64,000 nt of DNA, taken from NCBI RefSeq assembly GCF_031877795.1, contig NC_133933.1, forward strand, positions 6,260,632-6,324,631, read 5' to 3'. This document shows, in pieces, positions 12,901-26,857 of the stretch. The DNA is from Strix aluco. Its lineage: Eukaryota; Chordata; Aves; Strigiformes; Strigidae. Position numbers and translations under genes: made by a program. The stretch's first letter is position 1, and each line of letters starts with the position of its first letter. The notes beneath the pieces were generated by a model that saw nothing but the letters and a program-made list of their open reading frames with translations, had not been told where the DNA came from and searched no databases.

Positions 12901-15900
12901 TGGCTGTGAATTACAATTTCTTAGGTAGGCAATTTTTTAAGACAGAATAACTGAGGTCTAGTCTATTGTTATTGACTTATATCAGTCCTTACAAGCGTGG
13001 CAGGCGCGGCATGAAAGCTGGTTTGTTTTTTTTTTTTTTTAGGGATCATTGTTCCATCTTACACTAACGTTGCCCACGTTTGGTGACATCCTTCATTATA
13101 TACTTCGAAGAGTCTTACGTTCCCGATTAAAGCGCACACAAATCCACTGAAATTCCCTCAAACTATTGTTTCATTTACTGTGCGTGCCATGGGCATCACA
13201 AGCACTTAAATGTTTTTTCTAAATGTTTGTCTGATTGTATTTCACATTAGCCTGACCTAACTTACCCACATCTGAAAGGTTGTGTCAGGTTTCATTCACT
13301 GTAAGTCAGTATAGCCTCTACTGACAGCCTGGGGATATATACAGATCTAGGGAAAGCAGCTATATGCCTTGCTTTATTATTGCTGGAATTTGACCTAGAG
13401 GAAGAAACCTTGCTTCAGTTTTTAGCCTGCAGAAGCTGTTTCTTAAGCCAAGGAACCCAAATTCTGTTTTTCCCTATAGTTCTTTTCTTTCTCGTATATG
13501 AGCTGACTAGAGTATTTCTGTGGTTTCCGAAGAGCATACTGTTGTTTCCTTATTTAAAAACAAAGCACACACACAATTTCCCACCCCCCTCCACCCACCA
13601 AAATACTGTCCGTGACTACTGATATAAATCTTTGTTAGTGCCCTGCATTGTTACTTCCTGTTTGGAGCTATTCTTGCTCTACTTTTTCTTCCAGAAAGAA
13701 ACCCTTACAAAAATCTTTTCTATAAAGGGAGAATCTTGTAATTCTTTGAAGAAATAAAATTTCAGCATCCCCATGATGATTTCATCAGGATTTGGAGCAC
13801 AACATCTTGTGTTCAGGTATTCCTTATCCCATTTTAGTTTTCTCTTTCAAGGTATTACTTTTTCAGTTGGCATTTGACATCACTTCTGAAATGGCATTTA
13901 TGCCCGTGGATGGTATTCAACCATCATTAAAGGCAGCGGGTGCTTTTGTCTGCAGCAGCCACCCTTTGGGCCTAAAAACCTGTTGAGACTTCTCTCTCAT
14001 GCTGCTCAGATGCAGGAATATACCACGAGAATCCAGAAGACTCTACCATCAGACCAGTTTTGGCAGTTTTATACAGTTTACTTATATTAGGCCAGCATAC
14101 CAAAAAAGTCAAGTTAATGCAAATGTTCTAAACCTGTAGTGTCACTGCTGAATCACTGCAGTATTTCATTTGAATAGCATAACGTGAAACTGCATATAGG
14201 AGGTGATGGCCAATTAAGCATAGAAAGAAAGGTAGAGACAGATCTTGTATGAGGCTGGAGAATACATATGAAAAAGTCTGCTGGCAGAGTTACATCGGTA
14301 AATGAACATTTTGAAAAGAATTGCTGTTATTGGTTTATCAAGCAGTTGTACTAACAAAAGCACTTTAATATCAGCCTTTTTGTATCTATACTGGAAGGAT
14401 AGTGGAGAATTCATAAAAAAAAATTCACTAGTGTTTCTAAGTTGGAACATTTTTTAGAGCGGGTTTAAATTGATTTTTTGCTAAATACTGCTAGGATTTC
14501 TATTTTCTGGGTTTTCATTTCCTTCACCTATTCATGATTTGCATTCTACTGGCCTCCTTAATCTAGGTTTTAAATGATTTCTATCAAACTATCTCATCTT
14601 GGTATTATAATATTAATATGCTTTGTTGTTTTCAGCTTGGCAGTCTTGTTCAAGAATGTACATCATTTATATTCAGGTAAGACTATTTGCATGAAGAAGT
14701 TCAAGTGCAGCAGCTTTTCTATTTTCCCTGGAACGTTTTTCACATTTTAAACATGTAACCATTCCAGATCACCTTTTCTATAGCTTGTGTAAGTCTATTA
14801 AAATCAAATTTGCTCTAGGCAATAAACCAGCCTAAAGCTGAAATCCTGACTGTGACCTTTTTGAAAGATGTAAAGAATTTATCAGAAAAAGTGTTGCGTC
14901 CCTTCGGCAATGTCACAATTAATTATCCTTGTGACATTGTATATCCAGCATGTATATTGCCATCAAATGGCCAGGACAAACTAAAATGCATTCCGTTATT
15001 CCCTATTTCATGTAGAAACTGTTTTAATGCTAAGCAGATATTGTTAATTATAGAAAAGGGAAAACAGTGAAAACTTACTGCAAAACTCTAAGGCAGATGT
15101 AGTCATATATTTTTAAGTCCACTGTTAATCTAGCATTTTAACTTCTTCTAAATGTTATGATGCCCTACCTTCTGATGCTCTCTTAAGCTGGAGGTTTAAC
15201 CAGAAAAACAGAACTAGGAAGCACAGTTTATCTACAGGTGAATTGTAGCTGATCTTGTGATTGTTTAAGGTGAATTCTACCTGCTGCATCTAGATATACG
15301 GCTTAGCGTTAAGGGACTGATGGAGAGTTGTTCTGTCAGCTCTACTTGAACTAACCTCATTACTCTTGGATTCCTCCCTGAGGCTATTTCTACCCCATTT
15401 TGTACAACTAGAGCAACATGAAGAGCCTGAAGTCTTGCAGAGACTTGAGTCTATGACACAAACTACTAATTGATCTAACAATTTCCTTTTTTTTTTTGTC
15501 TAAGTAGCTGGCTTTCCTTGTACAAGAAACCCACTAAGTTGACCAATTAAATTGTCAGAAGGAGCATTTTATTATTAAGGTCTGAGAAGGCATGTTCGAG
15601 GTGTTTCTTTTGTGTTTTTAAATCTGTTATGATTAAACTATTTTTGGGTAACATTTCATGTTGTTTAATTTTTGGGTTGAAGTTAAATATGGGAAATGAT
15701 CAACAAATAAGACGAGTGTCAAAAACAGAAATCATGATGAAAATTGTTTTGCTATCTTTACGGAGACTGTCTATAATGATAACATTTTTTAAAACTATAA
15801 TACATATTTTGTACACAGAAAGCTGTTACTATTTCACAAACTACAGAAGCCCTTCATGATGAACATAGTATTTTTCTTTGTTTACCATGCTGTTAACCTA

Positions 15901-18900
15901 TCCAGAAAAGTTAACATTGTTTTCAAATGCAACTTAAGCAATGTCCAAAGAACTGAATTATTTGATAAATACATACTGGTTTCAGGTGGATTGTATATTA
16001 ATAAACCTGTTTATTACTCTACATGCAAAGCATCAGCAAAAAAAGGTTCAGTCTAAAATATGCGCAAGTCTCCAGCAGAAAAAGATCAACAATAAAAAGC
16101 TTGGGAAGAGCAGCCTGTGATAACACTGTTTACAGATAAGAACCTTCTTTGATATAGCTTCTTATTTAAAATAAAAACATTGAAATGCAACTGGATTTAG
16201 GCGTAAAATGAGATGGTATTTCAAAAATTCACTACTAAAATAATTATATCTGGAAGCAAATATTTGATAAGCACTTCTTACATAAATCACAGCTATAGCT
16301 TAACACTTGAAATTGAACTCATTTAGTAAGTGGCATCTTCACAAATCACATCTAAGAGATATTGATTCGGATACTAAAAATGAGCAGATCCAAAAATAAG
16401 GACCACTTTGCAAAACGTAGCTGTACTCAAATGTTGTGGGGCAACTCTAGCTGTATTTGGTGAATTGCCATTTCCACCTGATTGCTTGCTTAAGAACCTG
16501 GACTCATTTATCAGTCTTGGAAGTACTTTTCAGGTTCTTGCTCTACCAGCAGCAGGATATAAAGACACTGACATCATATGGTATTATATGTAACAGAAGC
16601 TTACTGCTATTTTATTTTTTTTCCAATAATAATGATCTATTTCACCACAATAATGATATTATATCATAATTTTAAGAATTTTATTGAAAACTTTCAACCA
16701 TCACATGAGAGAACACTTACTGTAAGAAACAGTTTCTAAGACTCAGGACTTAGAAATTGGCTCTCCTTTGTTCTATCATTTCAGATGCTCTGCGTCCAAA
16801 TGTGTTTCACTGACTACTTATGTACTGATGACCAGCTACCAGAGAGATGGACAGAAGAGGAGAGATGTTTGTGGCTCAAGTACTTACCAGTAAATCCATC
16901 TGTAGTAAGACGTGCAGTTGTGGGAGGGAGCACGACTCCTGTGAGGTCGTGGGGACAAACGCCAGGCAGCGCATCCCATGGATGGTCCTGCTCCTCCCTG
17001 AGCGCGGGACACCGCGGCTGGACTTTGCTGCTGTGAAGCGCAGACCTGACATCTCCTGCTGCTTCTGGTGACAAGTCGCTTGGGTGGCCGGAGTTGGACA
17101 GCCAAATTGTGAACGCGGGCAGCTGCGCTCTTAAGTGCATAGACTTATTTCTTCAGCACCTCCTGCACACGTAAGCTTCTCTGTGGAAGCTGCCCCCTGT
17201 GGAAGCTGCCCTCTGGAGATGTGTTTCAATTCTCTCTCACCACTCTGGTCATTTACAACAGCTGTGGGCGTCTCCACAGCTATCAGCTGATCTCTCCCTT
17301 GCTCCCGTCTGCTGTTTCCCCAAGTATTATTTCAGTGTCCAGATGGAATAGTAACCCTCTAAGCCAGGGCTCAACAAGAAACATGCATCCCTACACGTGC
17401 CCCAGAGAGTGACTAGAATCACTGTCACTGCTTTGTAATCTTCCAGCTGTGGCAGGCTCTGCAAGTTGTTCCTGCAGTCCAATATCAACCATGCTGTTCG
17501 CTGAAGGATACCTGCATCCAGGAAACTTGGGATCCGTGCAGTAACTGACCCTTTCTTCCTGCTATTGCTCTGTTACATGCATGTAAATGATGTAAGCTCC
17601 TTTCTGCCAAGCTTGGCATTACTGTGGCAGCCAGGGGATAATTAAACCAGGTTCTCGGCTCCTGCTGGCCCCCACAGCATCAGTTTGGGTCATTCCAGCT
17701 ACCACCACAGATTGCTTTGAGCCTCCTGAAACCTGCTTCCCAGGTAGGCCTGGCTCCAAAGGTTCCCTCAACAGTGAATGCGTGGGACTGCTGCCTATCC
17801 ATGCTACCTTTAAATAACTGGGTGGGTGCAGTCTGGGTGTTAGTAAAAAATAATGATATTTAAGGCAATTTTTCAAATTTATTGAGAGATAATGTCCCCA
17901 TTTATAACCGTGCAGCACAGTTTGTGACTGTGTTGGAGGGACTAAACCTTCATCCTGATAAATTATACTTTGAGATGCTTTTACTTGTTTTGAAACATTA
18001 TTTCTTGGTGGTTTTCAAAAAATGTTTTCTGCTTCTGAAAATAAACAAATTATAAGTAAGAAGGTATATTTTATTATAGAACTGTTCTGTTTCTATTCAA
18101 ACAGAATGTATTTGGGAGATGAATTTTCTTAATTTGCTAACTAATAATGTCATTCTTTTTCTTTAGAGGTAATTCTAACACCTTAATAACCCTGTAGGAT
18201 ACTTATTAAAATATAAGAGATTAAATTCTAATGAGCACACTACAGACCTCTTCTTGAAAGGGCTTCCAGGAAGGGATTGCTATAAGAAAAAAAGATTAAA
18301 TTTATTTTCCGACCTATAACAAAAGGGAGAATGTAGTACAGAGCTGTAACCACCTCCATGAATAACCATAAATTAAGTAGTGTTTCCCTGGTTAGGCAGC
18401 CATTTATCCCCTAGACTGCTATGCGTGAGCAGGCACAAAGTCTGCATTTTTCTCAGAATAGATGATTAAGAGACTTTGCTATACATTAGCCTTAACTGTA
18501 CTACTTCTTGTATATAAGTACTGATGGATTTACAAGAAGAAGGATATCAGGACCTTTGTCAAGCTTGTAGATAACCCATGGAAGAAGATACACAATGCAA
18601 ACACCTTCTGCATTACTGTACAACCAGAAAATGACCTGGTGGGAGGAAGATGGCATGGTAGAGCCGTGGCGATAAGATCACGGAGATCCTTGGAGACCAG
18701 ATCACAGAGAATGGGCTGTGACCATCATTATAGTCCTACCCAGCTCAGAGCAGGAGTGAAATGTTTTATACTCCCTGCTTTCTCTAATACTGTTAGCACC
18801 TTGTCTTTGGATTCACTGTAGTAAATGAAATTCTGTATCCACAGTAAATAATTCACACTCGGTTGAAATAAAAAGAGGTTTTCCTGGTAAGTTCAGTACG

Positions 18901-20062
18901 AGCAGAATAGAGCTTATAATAGAGTTCTTGACCAGCTTGAGGAGGGAAATATAAACAAACCTGTTTCCTACAGATCAGGAAATACTTGTGGATTATGGTT
19001 TACTATTAAAAAGATTAGCACTGATTTGGGGACATTAGGAAAAGCCATTAGTGTACTGGCAGCAAAAAATACTGTAACAAGGTAAAACATACATTAAAGC
19101 TAAAGGTGATGAGTACAATAAAAACGGAAAGTCAGAATTAAAGCATGGAAGAACTCTGATGTAAATGTCCTACTTTCCTAGTATATCATGTACTATAACA
19201 TTAATGATGCAGTAACATGATATTTAGCAACACAAAGCAATAAAATACAATTGATGGGGAGGACATTTTAATTACCAGCATGTGGGGTGGGTATTATTGT
19301 GAATCTCCTATAAAACCTGTACTCCCAAATTATGAACTAATTTTTGCCAAGTGATATAACATAAATAAACTAAAACCAGTACACACGAACTGTTATGATA
19401 CCCAGGTGATCAAAGGTAAAGCAGTCATTTATATTACATTACTGTTCTCCCCTCACACCAAACAAATAATTTGGAACAATTTAGTTGAGAGGGAAGTAGT
19501 GAAGTAGATACGGGGTATATTGCATTAAGATGAAAGAAACATATAAGAAAAATCTAGATATGCTTTTGCAGTGCTGGAAGCATCATAAGAAAGGAATCAG
19601 GAGTATGTGTTGTATTAAAGGGGATAAAAATAGAGTGTACTACTAATGGAAAGGTGAGCAATAAACAACATGAGATGTTAGGCGAAGCAAACAAAATGCA
19701 AGAGAAGACAAGAGAGTAAAGTAAAATTAGAAATAAAAATAACCTGGAAAATAACTATGCCATTGCTTCAACAAAGTTGAAAGCCATCCTCCCTACACCT
19801 CTTTTTTTCCCGTTGGATTCCACACAAGCAAAAAGATACAGTTCTTCACCTAAAAGCCATGTAACCCAGTGTGAAGTCCAAGGCAACAGACAAAATGAAT
19901 GCAGTGCAAGAAAGGTCTAGGGTAATGGTGATATGCTCGTACAGTTTTATGTATTGTGGTACATCAGTTGATGGAACCAAAATTCTTTATTTTTGTAAAA
20001 CTTGACTGTAGGTGAAAACATAAGAAGGATGATGATAAACTTTAGCCAGTCTGGCAAAAGTT
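9996..20062. other. Upstream AT-rich DNA without a recognised gene
   Basis: No protein-coding exon can be supported here. A T15 run lies at 13026-13040. The only departures from the AT-rich background are a short GC-rich block at about 16785-17140, with an exon-like donor on the minus strand, and a second minus-strand exon-like segment at 11494-11563; both are described under findings. A 15-16 bp direct repeat (tgtggaagctgcccc type) sits near 17182-17215. Confidence 0.55.
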
Positions 20063-20235
20063 GCGACAGGTTGCCCAGAGAGGCTGCGGATCCGCTATCC
20101 CCGGAGGTTTTTAGCACCCAACTTGTAACAACTCTGAGCACCCCGGTGTGAATTCAGTGCAACCTTGCTTTAGGGAAAAACCTGGACTAGAGACCTCCTG
20201 CGGACCCTCCAGGCACGGTGAGTTTGTGATTCCTT
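20063..20235 (+). mobile_element. Diverged CR1 LINE 3' fragment
   Basis: Plus-strand sequence follows the CR1 3' order. It starts with caggttgcccagagaggctg, then has a degenerate ccccggaggttttta block, a gagca/gtgcaacct block, aaacctggactagagacctc and a closing gtgattcc. It is much more diverged than the copies at 26858 and 61303, which indicates an older insertion. Only the last part of the element is present. Confidence 0.7.
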
Positions 20236-23200
20236 AATTGGGTACAAGCTATGATTCGGTATGCATCACAAGCGCTACCTCACTGCTGTTAATTAGCAGA
20301 TGTACTGTTGTAACTGAAATGTGCCTGGAGAAGACATTTGCCTCCAATCTACAACAGGTCCGTAGGAATTGAGAAATTTAAACCCGAATCAATCAGAAAT
20401 GGTGAGAACAGATAGCCATGAATAGATGGCATCGTTTGGAGGGGAAAAAAACCAAAAGAAACAAACCAACCAACGAAAGAAAAGAGATGGAAAAGCGAAG
20501 AGTTGAAAACTTAATTCAGTTTTTTCTTGTAACATACAAACTAAACGTATATTTTTAGTGATTCCACTGATTTTGATGATACATGATATCTTAAAAATAG
20601 TAAGATGTATAACATTTACATTCAAGACAGCCTAGCTTTCATCAAGAAGTATTTTGTACTTGCTTTGCACTATATATAATTTTAAAATTTTGACTTGTCT
20701 TTCCAATTCTTACATCTTTTATCTCCTCTCTGTGCTCATTCTTTCAACTCTCTTAGCTTTTTTTTCTGTCTGGCTACAAAGTTGTTGTAAAAGACAAAAC
20801 AGATAAAATAGCAGAATTATGAAAGTGGATGTCCCCTCTGGTGAGAGCTAGATTTCCTCAGCGGAGTATATATGACCTTCTTTCATTTTTGACACTTGAA
20901 AGCTTTCTTTAATAATGTCATTTCAGTCTAATTTTATACAGTCAGCATGTTAGATGTCTTTTTAAAGTACTCCCGTCTTTTATTGTTTTTAGCAACCAAT
21001 TAGTTCCCAGCCCAAGTAGTCCCAGTTGCTCAGCTGTATACTGGGGATTTGGCATAGCATGTTGGAATAAATCATTCACCTTCTGCCCCTTGCAGTCTTA
21101 AAATACAAATCAAAGCCCAGATGTAGGAGTGTGCAGTGCCACTGGCAGAACCAAAACAACAAAATGCATCTGTTTACCTCTGCTTATAGTCACCCCACAT
21201 AAACCTTCCTAGTACCAGGATGTTGTTTTTCTGGAAAGAAAAGAAGCAATAATTTAAGGAATTTTATAATTAGGAAATATTTCTACTACTACTGTAGATT
21301 AATGCTATGCTTTCCTCTGCTAGATCTGATCACATTTAATTATCTTCTGTCCTTGCAAAGCCACTTGATGATGTGACTCTCTTGATTATAAAAAGGTTGT
21401 ACACAGCAGAGGTCAAGTTCCCAACAGTCATACACTACGTCACTGGTGCTGGCTGAAGTCAATAGAATTACTTTTATGTACTTGCAGTTTGAGCACATGG
21501 TTAAGCCCTGTTGTTTTTTTTTTTTTCTCTGTTCATCTGTATTGAGGTCACTCTGACTGTTTCATTCTATTTGTGCTTTCAATCTACATTTTTTACAGAG
21601 GACATTGTAGGCTGAGCAGGAATTCCACATTTTCAAGTGGCACGCTGAAAAGTGATTTCCTGCTTAAAAGTTTTCCTCTTTATTAAGTACTTTCTGGAAT
21701 ACATCTTAGTTCGTTCTGATACTGTATGACTCAGACTAAAAGGTAGTTCTGTTTCCAGCAGCCACTGGCAGAGGCCTGCAAAGGCTTGTGCAAGCACCGC
21801 CACCACAGCTACAAACATCGGAACTGTGGCAAACTCCCTGGAAGCTGCGATCAGGGTGCCAGTTTGGCATTCCACTCCCCACTCCACTGAGTCAGCTCCA
21901 AGGTGGGACACTTTGCTTTTCTTCCTCTTCTCCTCTATGAGCCAGGAATAGTGCCAGGAGCAGAAGACATTTTCAGTCTAGATCAACTGCTGGTTTTTTT
22001 TAACCTTGTATTTTTATCTCTTCCATATGATGCTGATCCCAGAGAGGAGCCCAAGTTGAACATTCATGTCTTCTTTCTGAGTCTTCTGCTGCACATAAAA
22101 ATTCAGGTCAGTGAAGGTTCTTTTGGAAACTCTGGAAAGCTCCTTCTCCTTTACCTTTGCGAGCATGGATTTCGATCATAGGATATGGCTGGTGGGAACA
22201 GTAACGTTCACAGCATTGTAGCATTCAGCTACAGTGCAGTAGCCATTGCGATAATTAAAACATGCATCAGTCTCACACACATTATATACATAATTACACC
22301 TGATACTTCTGAGCTGTAATTAAGTTTTAGGACTTCCGCAAATTTTGGGAACGTGCTCCATTCGTTTGCGTTGTAAGACCAAACTGTGTTAGGATACTAC
22401 TGTGTTGGAACTACGTTTTCCAAAATAATTGACTTAAAATAGGTCTGACTTCAGAGGATCTACAATTGCTCTTTTAAAGTTTGTGATGCTCTAATAACTC
22501 AAATAAAGACGAGTGTATATCTAAATACTAGAAAATAAGAGTCTGAATTGTCAGAAGAGTCACTTAATAATGTGTATATATTAGATTATTTGAATAATTA
22601 TCTCAAATTATTTTATGTGTTTAATATTTTATTTCCTTACTATCAAAAATGACCATTTCCAGATACAAGTATAACGTTAGTGGTTAAACTCAAACACTAT
22701 GCATCTGACTACTCATGAGATAGTATCGTTAGTAAGTCATATTGACAAACATATCAACAGTACAGAAACATTCTTCTTCTCTTTGTTTGAATAGTTTAGT
22801 TATCACATTATTTGATGGACCAAAATCTGTTTCCCTGAAAAAATGGATTAAAATCACAGAGCTGTAAGAAACACATGAGTATAGTGCCTTTCATCTTTCT
22901 CTCCAATCACCCAGCTGGACAAATGGGGCTTGTAGTTACCTGCCTCTTCTTTACTTCATTTGCTCAAGGCAACAAACCGGAGGAATTACAGGTAACAGTT
23001 TATCAAATGCTTGTAGTCACTTAACTCCCACCCTACCTGTCCCTACTCATCATTATTAACAGAAACTTGACCCAGGTGAGCTAATAGATTGAAAGGTCAA
23101 AAGGTAGGATGCAGCTGTCAAATAAAAGACAGATGATGTACATCTTATGTTTTAAATGCACTTTAGCGTACCTGAGAGTGAATTTTCTAATAAAAGGTGA

Positions 23201-26200
23201 CATTTCACCAACGATACTGTGGAAGCCTTGTGAAAAGAACTCAGAACAGTTCTAGTATGTGATATGAATGGACAGGAGGGGAGACTTCATGGATAATCTA
23301 TGGGGCTGTAAGTTTGCATTTGAATTTCCTGTGGTGGAAGTGTGCATCGGCACAGGATTTATTCAAAATCAACAAGAGCATGCATAACACACAGGTTGCT
23401 ACACAAGCAAGCTTTGATATGTAAGAATAATGATGGTTGAACTCATTTTTATTAAATATAAATAATTTATAAACCCGTTTTAGATTTTTATATTGCTCTG
23501 TTATTGGCATAATAAATCAATTTTGTTTAATAGCTACTGAAATTAATACATTTAAAAATGTACCTTCACATGCATGACGAAGGCATTTTCTCTTAACACG
23601 TGAAACTGTCCATAATGTTCTGTTACTTTTTTTTTTTTAAGTGAGGTAGAAATTGAGGAACGAATCTCAATTTAAATTTCCATTTAAAATTTTTATCAAT
23701 TAATTGAAATTACATTTATATTATGAAAGCTCAAAAACATTTAACATTGTTTTAAGATATCTTAATTTCATCTTTACCTTTTTTACTGTATTCAATAAAA
23801 AGTTGAATAAACAGCATAAATACCAATGAAATAAAGGACTGCTTTCCATTGTACACACTGAAAAGGACTGCTTACTGTCATTTTAATTTCTCTTAATTTC
23901 ACTTCTTTTTGTTTCATGCCCCAGCATTTAACTTTGTAGCAGTACAAGAAGCTCTTGAAATGAATTCATAATCAAGACAGTTTCTAAAAAAAAAAAAAAG
24001 CACGGGTGTTTCATGCCCCAGCATTTAACTTTGTAGCTGTACAAGAAGCTCTTGAAGTGAATTCATAACCAAGACAGTTTCTAATTTAAAAAAAAAAAAA
24101 AGGGATAAGAAAAAATGAAAATATTTTGTGTTAGATGAGATTAAAAAATCTTTTAGGTGAAAAGATTTAAAAATTTGTTTACGTATTCTGTTTGCAGTTT
24201 GTGTACTATTTTGTTGGTTTAGATTTTTATAAAATAATAAGGAAAATAAAAATATAAAAACTGAAAAATAAGGTAAACATGCTCGTACAGTCATTACTGC
24301 ACATTATTAAAAAAAGTCGAAGGAAACAAAAAAAAACCCAAACCAACTAAAGAAACGTACTTTTTTTTTTTTTTGGATAGCATTTACTGCAAATAGAAGA
24401 GTGTTTTTATCTTTATAAATATGCTTTGTGAAGTATAAAGAAGTAAGAATTTATTCCAGGTAACTCCTGTTACATGACCTTTGAACTCAGCATACCTACT
24501 TTTCAGGTTACGTGTAGTTCATGGGCATGTTTTAAACTGTTTTATGGGGCCGTAGCTTCTGACAGTTGATATAAATTTTATATAGTAGCAGATATAAATT
24601 TTCTTCTCATTAAACATGGAGGCTTTTCTCACAGAGGAGCTCAGTTTTGCTGCCCTCAGTTCATCGTCCACAAGCGCAGGCCCTGGCCCCACGTTCTGTT
24701 GTGTTCATCAGTCGGCCACGTCTAAGCGCCCTTCCCTCTTTTGCAGAGAATTTTCCAAATGTTTTTAAGACTATTCCGTTCTGGAACAGCCCGCTTCCAT
24801 TCCTGTCCTCTCCATTTCTCCACCAACTAATATTTTTATCCTCTCTTTAAGATCTGTGTCTCAGACCGACGCTCTCCTTCCTCTCTTCTGGTGTACTTTG
24901 TATCCCACACCACAGCGGACCCCCACGGAGCTGCTGCTTATCCAGCGGCCACAACCTGCCGCCACCAGGGACCTAAATCTGCTCGGCTTTGCCCCGCTCC
25001 AGGCTCAGCGTGTGATCGGCCTTTATTTTGGTCAAGACGGTCGATGACGATCGTAGTGCTGTGTGTAGGTGCTTAATGCTAGTTTGACTGGATGACCCAG
25101 CAGTTTGAATTGAAGCTCTAGCTCTCCTTTGGTACATTTATTCACTTAAATAGTGTAGTATTCACTCTTGTATTAATTTACATTTCCTATTATATCTCTG
25201 ACAGGAACTCTCTAACCAGTTATTACTTTATCCATAAGTTAAATGTTCATTTTACAGCTATTAGTAGAAACCTTTATTCTGCCCAGGCTATATATCTCTT
25301 AAATGCTATTTTTGGACATGTCCCATTTTTCCTGTAGAATGTCACCAGTGCGTTCACTAGGCCTTGGATGGGCTAACTACACCCAGGTCATGAGTCAAAT
25401 GCCAATTTCCTATCCGTCTCAGTTTCGTGCTCATTGTTTCAGCAGAACCTTTTTAAGCCTTCTGAGCATTGCTATAGCCTACCATGTATACAGCTCTCTT
25501 CAGTTTTCTCAGAAAAATAATCTCCTATTTTGCAGCCTGATTGGTTTTAATCCGAGTACTGAAATGCTGCTTTATAGATAAATTTTCCCACCACGTGTGA
25601 TACTGCTGATCACTTCTCTGGTTTAAGGCCTCCAGAATCTACGAGTCTAAGAAGCAAAAGACAGGTCATGCTGCTATTGAAGTCAGTGACGTAATTTCTT
25701 TCTGCTTCAGTGGAAACAATTGTACCACCAGCAAGTGAGGAAAAAAAAATTGAATGCAATAATAATTTCTTACTGGAATTGGAATGTTTGTATGTTTCTA
25801 TTTTTAAGCTGAAGAAAGTTTTTTTCCCATCTTTTATCTGGTCTTCCATTTTGGTACTGGTATAACCATCAGGCTTCATAATGTTTTTCCTTTTATGTAC
25901 ATACTTTCTTTACATATTTTCTAAAATTATGGTTATTGGAGCTGCTTTTACAAATGAAACTGAAGAATGTGTGCAGGTGCCCTTTATAGGAAGAGTTAAG
26001 TTTTCTCTCTCCCCGCTTCTGGTCCAATGAACATTGATTTATAAAATGTGGAACAGGTCCCACAGGACACTAGAATATTCAGTAGCTGGGTAAATGTGCA
26101 GTGATACGGGTTCAAATATTTGCTCCCCATCACGCAAGCAAGCATGATCTAAACTAAGATCTCTTTTTTTAATGCCTGTTTACCTGTTAGGTTCTCTCTC

Positions 26201-26857
26201 ATTTTTATTACCAAGATGAGAAAACTGGGCTACCCAAGCACATCACCTGGGCAAAGTGAAGAAGTTAAGACAGGAAATAATAATATACCCTTAGGAGGTG
26301 ATCTAATACAAATATTTAAATATGATTTGTAAAGGGGAATCTTAGTCTGATTTTTAACCGGTTACAAGGTAAACTCTGAGCGCTCCCTCGCATCAATAAG
26401 TGTGGTAAGACTAAGGATTTGGCTGTAAGGAATTGTACCATGACCTAACATTAATGGTAATAGCAGAGGTGCTAATTTGTTTGTCTATCAGAAACTATGA
26501 GAAAAGAAGTTGAAACGTTGCTACGTTGGGCCTCACCTTTCTTTGTTAGAGGTCAGGCAAGAGGAAAGCCTGTTCTTGGCCAGAAGGTGTATGTAGGGTA
26601 CTCTCTGTATGATTTACCTGAAACGGTGCATTTTCCATGTGAACAGGTGTGGGCACCTTCACAGGCTTGACTTCACCCAGACATCGACATCCCACCGTGC
26701 ACTACTCTTTATAGGTAAAGTTGTGCTGGTTCATAACCGTTATGAGGCAGGTGAAGGCCGTGAGGATGTCCTTTGTCACCCCAACCCCTCATAACTCCCG
26801 GGAAGCTCCAAGTGAAGCACCTGCCAGCACCCCCTGTGTTCTGGGGCCAAATCACTT
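20236..26857. other. Upstream AT-rich DNA without a recognised gene
   Basis: I see no exon that can be assigned. The stretch contains the 97-bp tandem duplication at 23911-24102 and several A or T runs, including T14 at 24361-24374. A GC-richer segment at 24640-25080 has two adjacent plus-strand open frames (24647-24850 and 24856-25047). Their translations (proline- and leucine-rich, no motif) match nothing I recognise, and I do not call them genes. Confidence 0.55.
23911..24102. repeat. 97-bp tandem duplication, each unit ending in an A run
   Basis: Two adjacent copies begin with gtttcatgccccagcattta at 23911 and 24008, giving a 97-bp period. They share the blocks actttgtag, gtacaagaagctcttgaa and aagacagtttcta, with only a few substitutions between them (for example agcagt/agctgt and gaaatg/gaagtg). 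Each copy ends in a run of A. The high identity points to a fairly recent local duplication. No coding meaning is apparent. Confidence 0.9.

Noticed and set aside
21178..21240. Possible 54-bp minus-strand exon with acceptor CTTTCCAG and donor GAG|GTAAAC
   Set aside because: The frame is open but the 17-residue translation does not match SEL1L2 or any known protein. Such short matches are expected by chance in 27 kb.
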